Source: Opitutaceae bacterium
GTDB lineage: Bacteria; Verrucomicrobiota; Verrucomicrobiia; Opitutales; Opitutaceae
Direction: 5' to 3'
Assembly (NCBI GenBank): GCA_003151515.1
Contig: PLXS01000013.1
Coordinates: 1-38,515 of the forward strand
DNA length: 38,515 bases
Of the stretch, positions 15,931 through 24,685 are shown piece by piece. Under the pieces are notes generated by a model. The model saw only the letters and a program-made list of their open reading frames with translations. It was not told the origin of the DNA and made no database searches. A program made the translations under genes and the position numbers. Each line of letters opens with the position of its first letter. Positions within the stretch are counted from its first letter, which is position 1.

Positions 15931-16329
15931 TCACTCGTCGTCGGGCGCCCTGCCCTCCAGGTTGGCGGGAACGTCCTGGGGCAGGAAGAAATAGTAGAGG
16001 GCGAGCCACAGGTACCAGGACAGCCTGTAGAGGAGCAGCGGCACGAGAAGCGCCGCCACGAGCGAGAGCGCGAGCGCGGCAATGGGGCCGATCTTCCCGG
16101 CGGCGTACAGCACCAAGAGGGGCACCACGATCCCGAAGGCCGTGATCGCGTAGTTGATGACGAAGGGCCCCAGGAACGCGCCGTCCCCCACCTCGATCCT
16201 CAGTCCGCAGTTCGGGCAGCTCGGGTTCACCTTGAACATGCGCCCCGGCATGAAGATCGTGCGCCGCCCGCAGTTGGGGCAGAGGCACCTGAACCCGTTC
16301 GCCACGATCCGTGCGCGCGTGACCTTCAT
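15931..16329 (-). CDS. DUF983 family membrane protein with zinc-ribbon N-terminus
   Basis: The 132-residue product starts with two CxxC pairs (CLCPNCG, about residues 15 to 21, and CPNCG, about 38 to 42), forming a likely zinc ribbon on the cytoplasmic side. Two long hydrophobic helices follow (about 55 to 80 and 82 to 105). This matches DUF983, whose function is unknown; members often sit near cytochrome oxidase genes, which are absent here. It begins six bases after the end of the DUF190 gene and ends 28 bases before chrA, so it is probably co-transcribed with crcB. Confidence 0.85.
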   Translation of the reverse strand: MKVTRARIVANGFRCLCPNCGRRTIFMPGRMFKVNPSCPNCGLRIEVGDGAFLGPFVINYAITAFGIVVPLLVLYAAGKIGPIAALALSLVAALLVPLLLYRLSWYLWLALYYFFLPQDVPANLEGRAPDDE

Positions 16330-16335
16330 CCCAGG

Positions 16336-16634
16336 TCAAGCCGGCGCCCTGGCGCCCCGGTAGAATTGCGCGCGCACCCTCTCCAGCGCCGCCAGCCCGG
16401 AGGGAGCCATCCCCTCCACGACGAGGGGCAGGTCGTCCAAGGGCCTAAGGACCCTGCTCTTGCGGACCCGGCCCGACTTGCCGTGGCCCTTGGGACGCAG
16501 CGCACGGCGGTCGCGCCCGCCAGGCGCGTCTGCCGGGCCTCGAGAACGACCGCCCTGCGGAGGGGCCGCTGCCCGTGGCGCGCGCGCTCCCCCACGAGGA
16601 AGCGCTGCAGGCGCGATTCGGCTGGCAGGTCCAT
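16336..16634 (-). pseudogene. DUF190 (PII-like) gene interrupted by a frameshift
   Basis: The start, from ATG 16634, reads MDLPAESRLQRFLVGERARH and continues through GQRPLRRAVVLEARQ and LAGATAVR, as in the DUF190 family. The expected continuation appears only in the -1 frame: GHGKSGRVRKSRVLRPLDDL, then PLVVEGMAPSG, ending at TGA 16336. Spliced together, they make a normal DUF190 protein of about 100 residues. The break lies near 16490-16505, around TGCGTCCCAAGG on the minus strand, and looks like one missing base or two extra. DUF190 proteins have a PII-like fold and are commonly found beside crcB, as here (three bases after it). No good slippery heptamer is present. True decay and a sequencing error cannot be separated from one sequence. 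Confidence 0.75.
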
Positions 16635-16637
16635 GGG

Positions 16638-17036
16638 CTAGGGCCCCTTCGACGCGTTGATCAGCGAAGCCGCGACGTGGCCCAGCCAGACGGCCAGCAG
16701 GCAGAGCACGACCGAGCCGGCGACGTTTCCGGCCGCCCGCAGCCAGTCCCCGTCGCGCGCGAGGTTGAGGGTCTGCAGGCTGAACGACGAGAAGGTCGTG
16801 TAGCCGCCGCAGATGCCGGTCATGAAGAACTGGCGGCCGTCGGAGCCGACGACCCAGCGGCCCTCTGGGGACGTGAGCGTGAAGAAGAACCCGATCACGA
16901 AGGAGCCGGTCACGTTGATCACGAGCGTCCCCCAGGGGAACGTCTCGCCGAAGTGGTGCGCGACGTAGCCCGAGAGCGCGAACCTCGCGGTGCCCCCCAG
17001 GGCGCTGCCCATCGCTATCCATAGATATAGGGACAT
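16638..17036 (-). CDS. crcB: fluoride channel CrcB/Fluc
   Basis: This is a small four-helix membrane protein that works as a dual-topology dimer and exports fluoride. The 132-residue product has the family motifs GSALGGTARFALS, WGTLVINVTGSFVIGFF and GICGGYTTFSSFSLQ, the last containing the phenylalanines and polar track of the pore. ATG 17036 gives a standard N-terminus. The aptamer of a likely fluoride riboswitch ends about 22 bases upstream. It is the first gene of the operon with DUF190, DUF983 and chrA. Confidence 0.94.
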   Translation of the reverse strand: MSLYLWIAMGSALGGTARFALSGYVAHHFGETFPWGTLVINVTGSFVIGFFFTLTSPEGRWVVGSDGRQFFMTGICGGYTTFSSFSLQTLNLARDGDWLRAAGNVAGSVVLCLLAVWLGHVAASLINASKGP

Positions 17037-17056
17037 GATGATCTGCTGCGCGCTAA

Positions 17057-17131
17057 CTCTCAGTAGGAGTCATCGGCCGGAGGATTCCGGCGGTTCACCC
17101 GCGGGCGGGAAGGCAGATTCCATTGCCGCGC
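17057..17131 (-). promoter_or_regulatory. fluoride riboswitch (crcB motif)
   Basis: Read on the minus strand, the leader contains GGCAATGGAATCTGCC (17127 to 17112), whose GGCA and TGCC ends can form the pseudoknot. A perfect hairpin GCCGGA-ATCC-TCCGGC follows, then the signature GATGACTCCTACTGAG (17074 to 17059). The GGAATC/GACTCC stem pairs with one A-C mismatch. These elements, in this order, are those of the known fluoride aptamer. The start codon of crcB lies about 22 bases after it and no intrinsic terminator is visible, so control may be translational. The assignment rests on recognised sequence and pairing, not on a covariance search. Confidence 0.85.
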
Positions 17132-17198
17132 CAAATGTGGTCGGGAGGAACCTGCGCGCAACCCAAAAGCGGGCATTGCCGCGCGGGGCCCCCTTCCC

Positions 17199-18415
17199 TC
17201 AGAGCGTCTCCAGCGAGACCAGGCACACGTCGTCGTCGAATGGCGCCCCGCCCGCGTGCCTCGCGGCCTCGGCGACGAGCGCCGGGAGCAGTTCGGCCGC
17301 GGCGCGGCCCCGCCGGCGCGCTATCTCTGCCTGCAGCCGCTCCAGGCCCCACTCCTCCCCGGCCTTGTTTCGCACCTCGAACACCCCGTCGGTGAACAGG
17401 ATCGCCGCGTCCCCGGGGGCGATGGCGCGCCTGCCTGCGACGTACTCGTGGTCCTCGATGAGGCCCAGGGCCGGGCCGGCCACCTCGCCCGGCGCGGGCA
17501 GCGGCTCCACGTCGCCCGCGGCGCCCCTGAGAAAGCCCGTCGGGTGGCCGGCCTGCCCGTAGACGAGCGTGGACGCGGCGGCGTCGAGAAAAGCGTATGC
17601 GGCCGTCACGAAGAGAAGCGTGCCCGACTGGCGGAGCACGGCGGTCAGGCTCCGATTGAGCCGCGTGAGGAGCCTGCCCGGGTCGGTCGCGTCCGGGCGC
17701 AGGTCCTCCGCGAAGGCCCGCACCATCGCCGTCACGAGGGCCGACCTGACGCCGTGGCCCATCACGTCGCAGACGAGGATCCCCGCGGAGGCGTCGGAGA
17801 CCTGCAGCAACTGGAAGAAGTCGCCGCTCACGCCCCCGGCGGGCGCATAATGGGAGCAGAAGCGCCAGCGCACGCCGCGGCCGGGCGCGGCCGGCGCCGG
17901 CAGCATGGCGAGCTGCACCTCCCGCGCCATGAGTAGGTCCTCCTCCATGGCCCGGTTCTTCTCCGAGATCTCCTGGCGCGAGCGCTCGAGGGCGACGATG
18001 TTCCCGAGCAGGAGCTGGGTCTGCAGGCGCACGAGGGCGTGCACGAGGATGAACCCCATGAAGGCCCCCTGGGCGTCGACCAGCAGCACGTCGTCGTAGA
18101 AGAACTCGTTGGCCCTGCCCGAGACGCCCGAGAGGGCCTCGGGCAGGGGCGCAGCCTCAGCACGGACGCCATCATGTGCTCGCGGGCCGGGCTGCGCGCG
18201 AAGAGCGCGAAGCCGAAGCGCGCGCCGAGCTTCATCGCGATCTCGCGCCGGGCGCACACGCCGAGGAGCGTCCCGGCGTCGAGCACCGCCACTAACTCGC
18301 GGCCGTTCTCGGCAAAGCGCCGGTGCAGCTCCTCAAGGGGCACGTCGGCGGCCACCGACTCGCGGTGCCCGACCAACGAGCGAAGGCTGAAGGCCTGCTG
18401 CGCATCGCTGCTCAT
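17199..18415 (-). pseudogene. CBS-domain/SpoIIE-type (PP2C) phosphatase gene with a frameshift
   Basis: The N-terminal part from ATG 18415 (MSSDAQQAFSLRSLVGHRES) looks like a CBS-type sensory module up to REHMMASVL. The second CBS half (GRANEFFYDDVLLVDAQGAF), a helical linker (LERSRQEISEKNRAMEEDL) and a complete PP2C_SIG/SpoIIE domain lie in the -1 frame. That domain shows GGVSGDFFQ, CDVMGHGVRSALVTAM, LFTDGVFE and DDDVCLV. The break is near 18155-18168. Joined, the product would be about 405 residues, an RsbU-like phosphatase that usually acts on anti-sigma-factor antagonists. The catalytic domain is intact in an open frame reaching 18257, so a shorter protein might still be made. One base appears lost, as in the DUF190 gene, so assembly error is a serious alternative. 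Confidence 0.8.
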
Positions 18416-18559
18416 GGCGGCAGGCTGGCCGCCCAGGCCGCGCGGCGCAACTCGGCCCGGATGTGTTGCGCCATTGTAACGGTGGCGGGCCGCAAGAAAA
18501 CCGGGCTCGCCCACCCGCCGCCCGATGTGAGAGCGTGGCGCCTCGCCCCCCCAGACCCC

Positions 18560-20020
18560 ATGACCCGAACCAAGGCTACCCTTGCGGCGACAGCGGCCCT
18601 GGTCCTCTGGGTGTCGGCGGGCTGCGTCGCGCCCAAGGCGCCCACGGCCGTCGCCCCCGCGCAGGGGGGGCGGGACTGGACCTGGGTCCAGGGCGCGGTG
18701 TTCGTGCCGACCAACTGCGTCAACGAGGCCCAGCAGTGGGACCAGTACGATCCCGCGGTCAACGACCGCGAGCTCCACTACGCCTCGGTGTACGGCGTGA
18801 ACGTGGTCCGCGTCTACCTCCACTACTACGTCTACCTGAAGAAGCGCGACGCCCTGCTTTCGGACATCGCGGACTTCCTCGCCCGCGCCGACAGGTACGG
18901 GATCAGGACGGAGTTCGTGTTCTTCGACGACTGCTGGAACCAGCCGCCCGCGCAGCTCCTCTCGGCGGACTACCGCTACCCGGCCCCCCTGCCCGGCGTC
19001 CACAACAGCCGGTGGCTTGTCTGCCCCGGGGACGACGTTCGCTCGCACTATGGGGAGCACCGGGACCGGCTCAAGGCCTATGTCCAGGACATCGTGCGCG
19101 CGCACAGGGACGACCCCCGCGTGGCGTTCTGGGAGATCTACAACGAGCCGTCGAAGGGCGACGCGACCGTGCGGCTTGAGCGGGACGCGGCCGCCTGGAT
19201 CCGCGAGACGGGGACCTCCATCCCCATGACGGCGACGGGAGGGGATTTCTCGGGCGGGCCGTTCTCGGACTTCCCGTCCTGGCACGAGTACGGCGCATAC
19301 GCGCTTCTGGGCGGAGCCCGCACCCTCTGCACCGAATGCATGAACCGCCAGGGCCAGAGCGTGCCGGGCATCGTGGGGCACTTCAGGGGGAAGGTGGGCT
19401 ACATCATGTGGGAGATCGGGATCGGCAGGGACAACTGCCGGTTCGCGTGGAGCGAGAACCGGGACAAGCCAAGGCCCGACGAGACGCCTGAGCCGTTCCA
19501 CGGAATCGTATACCCCGACGGCCACCCGTGGTCGCTCGACGACGCCCGGGCGCTCCTCGGGCGCGACGGTTTTGAGCGAGCGCGCTTCTTCGCGGTCCAG
19601 TACTACGCCGACGACGCATTCGCGAGGCCGCTCAAGTCGTCCGTGACCCCGATGATCGACTTCGACCTCGCGGACGAGGAGGGCGCCGGCTCGCCGGACG
19701 CGTCAGCGGGCGTCCCCAGGAGCCACTTCTCGGAGCGGTTCGCGGGCTCGCTGCTCACCCCCGCCGACGGCGTGTACACGTTCTCGGTCGACACGGACGG
19801 CCTCGCTGAGCTCTGGGTCGACGGGCGGCCCGCCGTCTCGAAGGCTGTCCAGGGGCGCGAGGTCGCGGTCGGCACGGCGCGGCTGCAGGGGGGCCGCACG
19901 CACAAGGTCGAGGTAAGGTACGCCCACGCGGCCGGGGCGGCCAGCCTGCACGTCAGGTGGTCCGGCCCGGGCTTCGCCGAGCGGGTCCTCGAGCCGGCGG
20001 CCCACCCCGAGGGATTCTGA
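18560..20020 (+). CDS. glycoside hydrolase (clan GH-A-like), lipoprotein-like, with PA14-type C-terminal domain
   Basis: The 486-residue product begins with an export signal ending in a cysteine (VLWVSAGC, residue 22), so it may be a lipoprotein, although Ser at -3 is atypical. Residues 38 to about 345 look like a TIM-barrel glycosidase. WEIYNEP holds the likely acid/base Glu196, and LCTECMNR holds a likely nucleophile Glu259; both are typical of clan GH-A families annotated as cellulase or xylanase. Residues about 355 to 480 resemble a PA14/GLEYA sugar-binding domain (GVYTFSVDTDGLAELWVDG, VRWSGPGF). The substrate is unknown, presumably a plant or algal polysaccharide. ATG 18560 follows a run of C and no Shine-Dalgarno. 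No other carbohydrate gene is adjacent. Confidence 0.82.
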   Translation: MTRTKATLAATAALVLWVSAGCVAPKAPTAVAPAQGGRDWTWVQGAVFVPTNCVNEAQQWDQYDPAVNDRELHYASVYGVNVVRVYLHYYVYLKKRDALLSDIADFLARADRYGIRTEFVFFDDCWNQPPAQLLSADYRYPAPLPGVHNSRWLVCPGDDVRSHYGEHRDRLKAYVQDIVRAHRDDPRVAFWEIYNEPSKGDATVRLERDAAAWIRETGTSIPMTATGGDFSGGPFSDFPSWHEYGAYALLGGARTLCTECMNRQGQSVPGIVGHFRGKVGYIMWEIGIGRDNCRFAWSENRDKPRPDETPEPFHGIVYPDGHPWSLDDARALLGRDGFERARFFAVQYYADDAFARPLKSSVTPMIDFDLADEEGAGSPDASAGVPRSHFSERFAGSLLTPADGVYTFSVDTDGLAELWVDGRPAVSKAVQGREVAVGTARLQGGRTHKVEVRYAHAAGAASLHVRWSGPGFAERVLEPAAHPEGF

Positions 20021-20083
20021 GGGGCGGCGCCAGGCGACCCCGGCGAGTCTTGACTGAACGAGGTTCGCGTACGCTTACTCGCC

Positions 20084-21526
20084 ATGAGCAACGTGACGAA
20101 CCCCGCAACAGCGGCGCCCCGGGCGCCGCAAGATGCGCCGTCCCCGGCGGGGCCGCTCCCCGCGCCCGAAGCCGTTGCGCTCCAAAGGGCGTTCTTCGCC
20201 TGCGGCGCCACGCTTCCGGTCGACTTCCGCATCGAGGCGCTGCGCCGCCTCAGGGCGTCGTTCACCGGCGCGCAGGAGGCCGTCTTCCTGGCCCTCGAGC
20301 AGGACCTCGGCAAGCCACGCTTCGAGGTGGCGGGCAGCGAGATGGCGGGCGTCTTGAGCGAGCTCGATACGGCGATCCGCATGCTGCGGCGCTGGTCGCG
20401 GCCGAGGCGCCGGCGCTCCCCCTGGCTGCTCTTCCCGGGGCGGGCGTTCATCCAGCCCCAGCCCTACGGGACGGTGCTGATAGTCAGCCCGTGGAACTTC
20501 CCGTTCGAGCTTTCCCTGACGCCCCTCGTGGGCGCGCTGGCGGCGGGAAACACCGCCGTCGTGAAGCCCTCCGAGATGGCCCCCGCAAGCTCGGCCGTCC
20601 TGGCGCGTATCGTCGCGGAGGCGCTCCCACCGGAGCACGCGCTCGTGTTCGAGGGGGGGATCGACGCCTCCCGCGCCCTCCTGGGCCAGCATTTCGACTA
20701 CATCTTCTTCACCGGGGGCGAAGCGGTCGGCCGCCTGGTCATGCGCGCGGCGAGCGAGCGCCTGACCCCCGTGACCCTCGAGCTCGGGGGCAAGAGCCCG
20801 GCGATCGTGGACGCCGGCGCCCATCTGGATGTGGCGGCGCGCCGGATACTCTTCGGTCGCTTCTTCAACGCCGGTCAGGCCTGCATTGCGCCGGACTACG
20901 TCCTAGTCGAGCGAAGCGCCCACCCCGCATTCCTCGAGCACCTGCGCGCCGAGCACGCCCGCCTCTACGGGAGGCCCCCCTGTCCCGATGTCGCCCGCAT
21001 TGTCAACGCCAGGCACTTCGAGCGCCTGGTGGGGTACTTGAGGGACGGTCGGGTCCTGTGCGGGGGCGAGCATGACGCCGCGTCGCTGCGCATCCACCCG
21101 ACGGTGCTCGTGGACGTTTCCCCCGACGCCCCGGTCATGAGGGAGGAGGTCTTCGGGCCGATCCTGCCGGTGCTGGCCGTCGCGGACTTCGACGAGGCCG
21201 TGCGCTTCGTCAACGAGCGGCCGCGGCCGCTGGCGCTCTACTACTTCTCCCCCGACAGGGGCCGCCAGCGCGAGCTGCTGCGGCGCACCTCGTCGGGCGG
21301 CGTCGCCATCAACGACACGCTCACCCACTGGGTCAACCGGGACCTGCCCTTCGGCGGGGTCGGCGCGAGCGGCATGGGGCGCTACCACCTTGAGGCCACC
21401 TTTGACACCTTCTCGCACATGAGAAGCGTCCAGGTTGCCGCAACATATCCCGACATCCCGCTTAGGTATCCGCCCTACCGGGGGAAGCTGGGCATGTTCC
21501 GCCGGATCCTGCGCCTGCTCGGCTGA
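20084..21526 (+). CDS. aldehyde dehydrogenase family protein (ALDH3-like)
   Basis: This NAD(P)-dependent enzyme oxidises aldehydes to acids. The 480-residue protein has the cofactor segment VSPWNFPFELSLTPLVGALA, the glutamate motif LELGGKSPA, the catalytic cysteine in FNAGQACIAPDYV, and the late motif EEVFGPILPV. The C-terminus (PPYRGKLGMFRRILRLLG) is like class 3 fatty or aromatic aldehyde dehydrogenases, so those substrates are likely. A proline-rich, disordered N-terminus (about 25 residues) precedes the domain. Its last 52 bases overlap the convergent methyltransferase gene. TTGACT at 20050 may be a -35 element, but its -10 is poor. Confidence 0.9.
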   Translation: MSNVTNPATAAPRAPQDAPSPAGPLPAPEAVALQRAFFACGATLPVDFRIEALRRLRASFTGAQEAVFLALEQDLGKPRFEVAGSEMAGVLSELDTAIRMLRRWSRPRRRRSPWLLFPGRAFIQPQPYGTVLIVSPWNFPFELSLTPLVGALAAGNTAVVKPSEMAPASSAVLARIVAEALPPEHALVFEGGIDASRALLGQHFDYIFFTGGEAVGRLVMRAASERLTPVTLELGGKSPAIVDAGAHLDVAARRILFGRFFNAGQACIAPDYVLVERSAHPAFLEHLRAEHARLYGRPPCPDVARIVNARHFERLVGYLRDGRVLCGGEHDAASLRIHPTVLVDVSPDAPVMREEVFGPILPVLAVADFDEAVRFVNERPRPLALYYFSPDRGRQRELLRRTSSGGVAINDTLTHWVNRDLPFGGVGASGMGRYHLEATFDTFSHMRSVQVAATYPDIPLRYPPYRGKLGMFRRILRLLG

Positions 21527-22512
21527 CGTCGCCTGGCGACGACGACGGACTCGTTGCCCTCCCCGCGGCGGGCCAGGCGCGCGCCCGCAAACCCCGCGGC
21601 CCTGAGGTCCTGCGCGATCTCCCGGAACGTGAAGGTCCCGCCCCCGGCCGTCGACACGAGCATGTTGACCGCGAAGAGGGCGCCGGAGACCGGCCTCGTG
21701 CGGGATTCGCTCATCACGACATCCCTGATCGCTATCCTGCCGCCCGGCTCCAGCGCCCGGCAGATCTTCCGGAAGAGCTCGCGATTCTGCGCCCTGGAGT
21801 TCTGGTGGGCTATCGCGCTCACCCAGGCCAGGTCGGCCCCCTTCGGCAGCTCGTCCCTGCAGAAGTCGCCCGGCACCAGGCGCACGCTTCCCGCCCACCC
21901 CGACTTCGCCAGGCGCCTTCTCGCTATCGGGATGACCCGTGGAAGGTCGAAAAGCGTCGCCGTGGCCGAGGGGTTGGCCTCGAGGAAGGCGATGGTCCAG
22001 GTGCCCGAGGCGCCGCCGACGTCAAGGAGGTGGGTGAAGCGGAGGGGCTGGAGGTCCGCCACGATCACGCGCGAGAGGCTTGAGCTCAGGTTGTGCATGC
22101 CGCCGATGAAGGCGGCGTGGTCCCTTTGCCCGCCGCGCACGCTCGGGACCCGCGCGGACGGCCTGCCGGTCCTCACGCACCTCGCCAGCTGCGCCCAGCG
22201 GCGCATGCAGTTCGCGTGGTGCTGGCACATCGCGAGGACACTGCGCCCGCCGCCCTCCGTGAGGGCCGAGGCCACGCCCTGCGGCACGAAATAGCGCCGG
22301 CCGGACTTGCCGAGGAGACCCAGGGCCGCCAGCGCGTCGAGCAGGACCCCGACCGCGCGCCGGTCGCCCCGGACCCTGCGCGCCGCCTGGGCCTGCGTGA
22401 GCCTTTTCCCGGCGAAGGCGTCGAACAGCTCCAGGTCCGCGGCCGCCGCAATCACGCAGGCCTCGCGGTAGCCCCTCGCGGCGGCAAGAGCCGTGTCAGC
22501 GTTCCATCTCAT
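21475..22512 (-). CDS. SAM-dependent O-methyltransferase (hydroxyindole/caffeate-type family)
   Basis: The 345-residue product has an N-terminal winged-helix dimerisation domain (DLELFDAFAGKRLTQAQAAR) and a Rossmann methyltransferase domain with the SAM loop LLDVGGASGTW. Two further motifs, LFDLPRVI and EPGGRIAIRDVVM, match bacterial relatives of acetylserotonin and caffeate O-methyltransferases. The substrate is unknown. I chose ATG 22512 because GAGGG lies six bases before it, one of very few Shine-Dalgarno sites here; ATG 22536 lacks one. The last 17 residues are a basic tail (SRRRIRRNMPS) encoded antisense to the aldehyde dehydrogenase C-terminus, probably from loss of an earlier stop codon. 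Confidence 0.88.
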   Translation of the reverse strand: MRWNADTALAAARGYREACVIAAAADLELFDAFAGKRLTQAQAARRVRGDRRAVGVLLDALAALGLLGKSGRRYFVPQGVASALTEGGGRSVLAMCQHHANCMRRWAQLARCVRTGRPSARVPSVRGGQRDHAAFIGGMHNLSSSLSRVIVADLQPLRFTHLLDVGGASGTWTIAFLEANPSATATLFDLPRVIPIARRRLAKSGWAGSVRLVPGDFCRDELPKGADLAWVSAIAHQNSRAQNRELFRKICRALEPGGRIAIRDVVMSESRTRPVSGALFAVNMLVSTAGGGTFTFREIAQDLRAAGFAGARLARRGEGNESVVVARRRQPSRRRIRRNMPSFPR

Positions 22513-22518
22513 AGCGGT

Positions 22519-22523
22519 CCCTC
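22519..22523 (-). promoter_or_regulatory. Shine-Dalgarno site deciding the methyltransferase start
   Basis: GAGGG on the minus strand lies six bases before ATG 22512. Most genes in this window have no such site. Confidence 0.6.
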
Positions 22524-22575
22524 GATCCAATCGCATCCGCGCGGCGACTTCAATCCCATCCGGGGGCGGCCGGCG

Positions 22576-24603
22576 CTAGAGGCGCACCCGGCGCAGGCGA
22601 AGCGCGTTCGACACAACGGTGATCGAGCTCAGGCTCATCGCGGCGCCCGCGATCATCGGGTTGAGGAGCCAGCCCGTGAAGGGGTAGAGCGCCCCGGCGC
22701 CGATCGGCAGACCGACGATGTTGTAGGCGAATGCCCAGAAGAGGTTCTGGCGGATGTTCCTGAGCGTGGCGCGGCTCAGGCGCACGGCGCGAACGAGCGC
22801 GGCCAGGTCTCCGCGCACGAGCACCAGGCCCGCGCTGTGCATCGCGACGCTTGTCCCCGTGCCCATCGCGATCCCGACGTCCGCGGCGGCGAGCGCCGGG
22901 GCGTCGTTCAGGCCGTCGCCGGCAAACGCCACGCGCTCCCCGCGCGCGCGGTACTCGCGGACGAGCTCCTGCTTCCTCTGGGGGGTCGCCGCCGCGTGGT
23001 AGCCGTCGAGCCCCAGCGCCTGCGCGACCGAGCGCGCGGCGGACTCCCGGTCTCCCGTCACCATGACAACGCGAAGGCCCAGGCGCCGCAGCTCGCGGAT
23101 CGCCCCCGGCGTCGTCGCCTTGACTTCGTCCGCAAGCGACAGGGTGCCCGCCGGCCGGCCGTCGCGGGTCACGCTCACCAGGGTCGCCGACGAGCGGGGA
23201 TCCGCGTCTGCGGGGCCCCGCGCCACCTCGACGGCCCTGCCGTCCACGACGGCGCGCACCCCGGCCCCGGGCTCCGCGCGAAACTCCGACGCTGGCGCGA
23301 CCCGAAGCCCCCTGTCGCGGGCCGCGCCCAGGATGGCCCGCGCGATCGGGTGCTCGCTCGGCGCCTCGGCCGCGGCAGCGAGCGAGAGGAGCCCCTCCTC
23401 GTCGTACCCGGGCGCGGGCGCGATTGCGACCAGCCGCGGGTGCCCCTCGGTGAGGGTCCCCGTCTTGTCGATGAGGAGGGTGTCCACCGAGTCAAGGCGC
23501 TCCAGGGCGGCGGCGTTCCTCACAAGGACGCCCGCCCTCGCGCCGCGGCCGATCGCCGTCACGACGGAGACGGGCGTGGCAAGCCCGAGCGCGCAGGGGC
23601 ACGCGATGATGAGCACCGCCACCGAATTGAGGAGCGCGAAGATGAAGCGCGGCTCGGGCCCGAGGACCAGCCAGGCCAGGAAGGTGGCCGCCGCCAGCAG
23701 CACGACTCCGGGAACGAACCACGCCGAGACCCGGTCGACCAGGCGCGCGATCGGCGGCTCGCTGCCCTGCGCCTCCTCGACCAGCCGCACGATCTGTGCA
23801 AGCATCGTCTCGCTGCCCACGCGCTGGGCCCGCAGAACGAAGGTTCCCGTGGTGTTCAGGGTCCCGGCGCTCACGGCGTCGCCCGCGCGCCGCACGACCG
23901 GCTCCGGCTCGCCCGTGAGCATCGACTCGTCAACCTCGCTCTCGCCGTCGCGCAGCGTGCCGTCGACCGGCACGTGCTCGCCGGGGCGCACCCGCAGCAG
24001 GTCCCCCTGCTGCACGGCCTCGAGCGGCACGTCCTCTTCGTCGCCCGCCGCGCCGACGCGGTGCGCAGTGCGGGGCGCAAGCTCCATGAGCGCGCGAATC
24101 GCGGCGCCCGTTCGCACGTTGGCGCGCTGCTCCAGTATCTGGCCAAGCAGCACGATCGTGGTCACGAACGCCGTGGCCTCGAAGTAGAGCGGCGCCCCGT
24201 GCGCCGTGCGCAGGGCCGGCGGAAACGAGCCCCCGAGGAGCACGGCGAAGACGCTGTAGGCATACGCGGCTCCCGTGCCCGTCACCGTGAGCGTGAACAT
24301 GTTGGGGTCGCGCTCGCGGATCGAGGTCCACCACCGGCGGATGAAGAAGGAGCCGCACCAGAAGAAAACCGGCGTGGTCAGGACGAGCTGCGACCAGGCG
24401 GAAAGGCGCGGGTCGAGGCCGTGGGCAAGGCGGGGCGCCAGCATCGGGCCCATCGAGAGGGCCATCACCGGCGCGGTGAGGGCAAAGGCGACATACAGGC
24501 GGCCCCGCAGCACGCGCTCGTGGGGCAGGCCCATGTAGACGGGCTCATTCGATTCATCCCGCTCCCTCGCTTCCGCAGTGTTCGCCTCCTTGGTTGGCGC
24601 CAT
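22576..24603 (-). CDS. copper-type P1B ATPase without N-terminal metal-binding domain
   Basis: This is a P-type metal exporter of 675 residues. After a short charged N-terminus lacking any HMA or CxxC motif come membrane helices, the actuator motif MLTGEPEP, the metal site [11 protein letters not shown] (Cys335 and Cys337), the phosphorylation motif DKTGT (379 to 383), [10 protein letters not shown] and [10 protein letters not shown]. Near the C-terminus, [16 protein letters not shown] and [16 protein letters not shown] supply the YN and MxxSS residues of P1B-1 Cu(I) pumps. Export of copper or silver is therefore likely. The start at 24603 is the first ATG; 24534 is an alternative. No copper chaperone or CueR-like gene is adjacent. 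It differs in class from the P1B-4-like pump at 1688. Confidence 0.9.
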   Translation of the reverse strand: MAPTKEANTAEARERDESNEPVYMGLPHERVLRGRLYVAFALTAPVMALSMGPMLAPRLAHGLDPRLSAWSQLVLTTPVFFWCGSFFIRRWWTSIRERDPNMFTLTVTGTGAAYAYSVFAVLLGGSFPPALRTAHGAPLYFEATAFVTTIVLLGQILEQRANVRTGAAIRALMELAPRTAHRVGAAGDEEDVPLEAVQQGDLLRVRPGEHVPVDGTLRDGESEVDESMLTGEPEPVVRRAGDAVSAGTLNTTGTFVLRAQRVGSETMLAQIVRLVEEAQGSEPPIARLVDRVSAWFVPGVVLLAAATFLAWLVLGPEPRFIFALLNSVAVLIIACPCALGLATPVSVVTAIGRGARAGVLVRNAAALERLDSVDTLLIDKTGTLTEGHPRLVAIAPAPGYDEEGLLSLAAAAEAPSEHPIARAILGAARDRGLRVAPASEFRAEPGAGVRAVVDGRAVEVARGPADADPRSSATLVSVTRDGRPAGTLSLADEVKATTPGAIRELRRLGLRVVMVTGDRESAARSVAQALGLDGYHAAATPQRKQELVREYRARGERVAFAGDGLNDAPALAAADVGIAMGTGTSVAMHSAGLVLVRGDLAALVRAVRLSRATLRNIRQNLFWAFAYNIVGLPIGAGALYPFTGWLLNPMIAGAAMSLSSITVVSNALRLRRVRL

Positions 24604-24685
24604 GGCGCGAAACTATGGGACCAAAACGGCCGAAGGCGAGGGCTCGCGGCCGAGGCCCCTCCCGGAATCGCAGCCCCGGATGCAA

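Noticed and set aside
16490..16505. Programmed -1 frameshift in the DUF190 gene
   Set aside because: The site C-CCA-AGG allows slippage of only the first codon, is not an X-XXY-YYZ heptamer, and has no evident stimulatory structure. Mutation or error is simpler.
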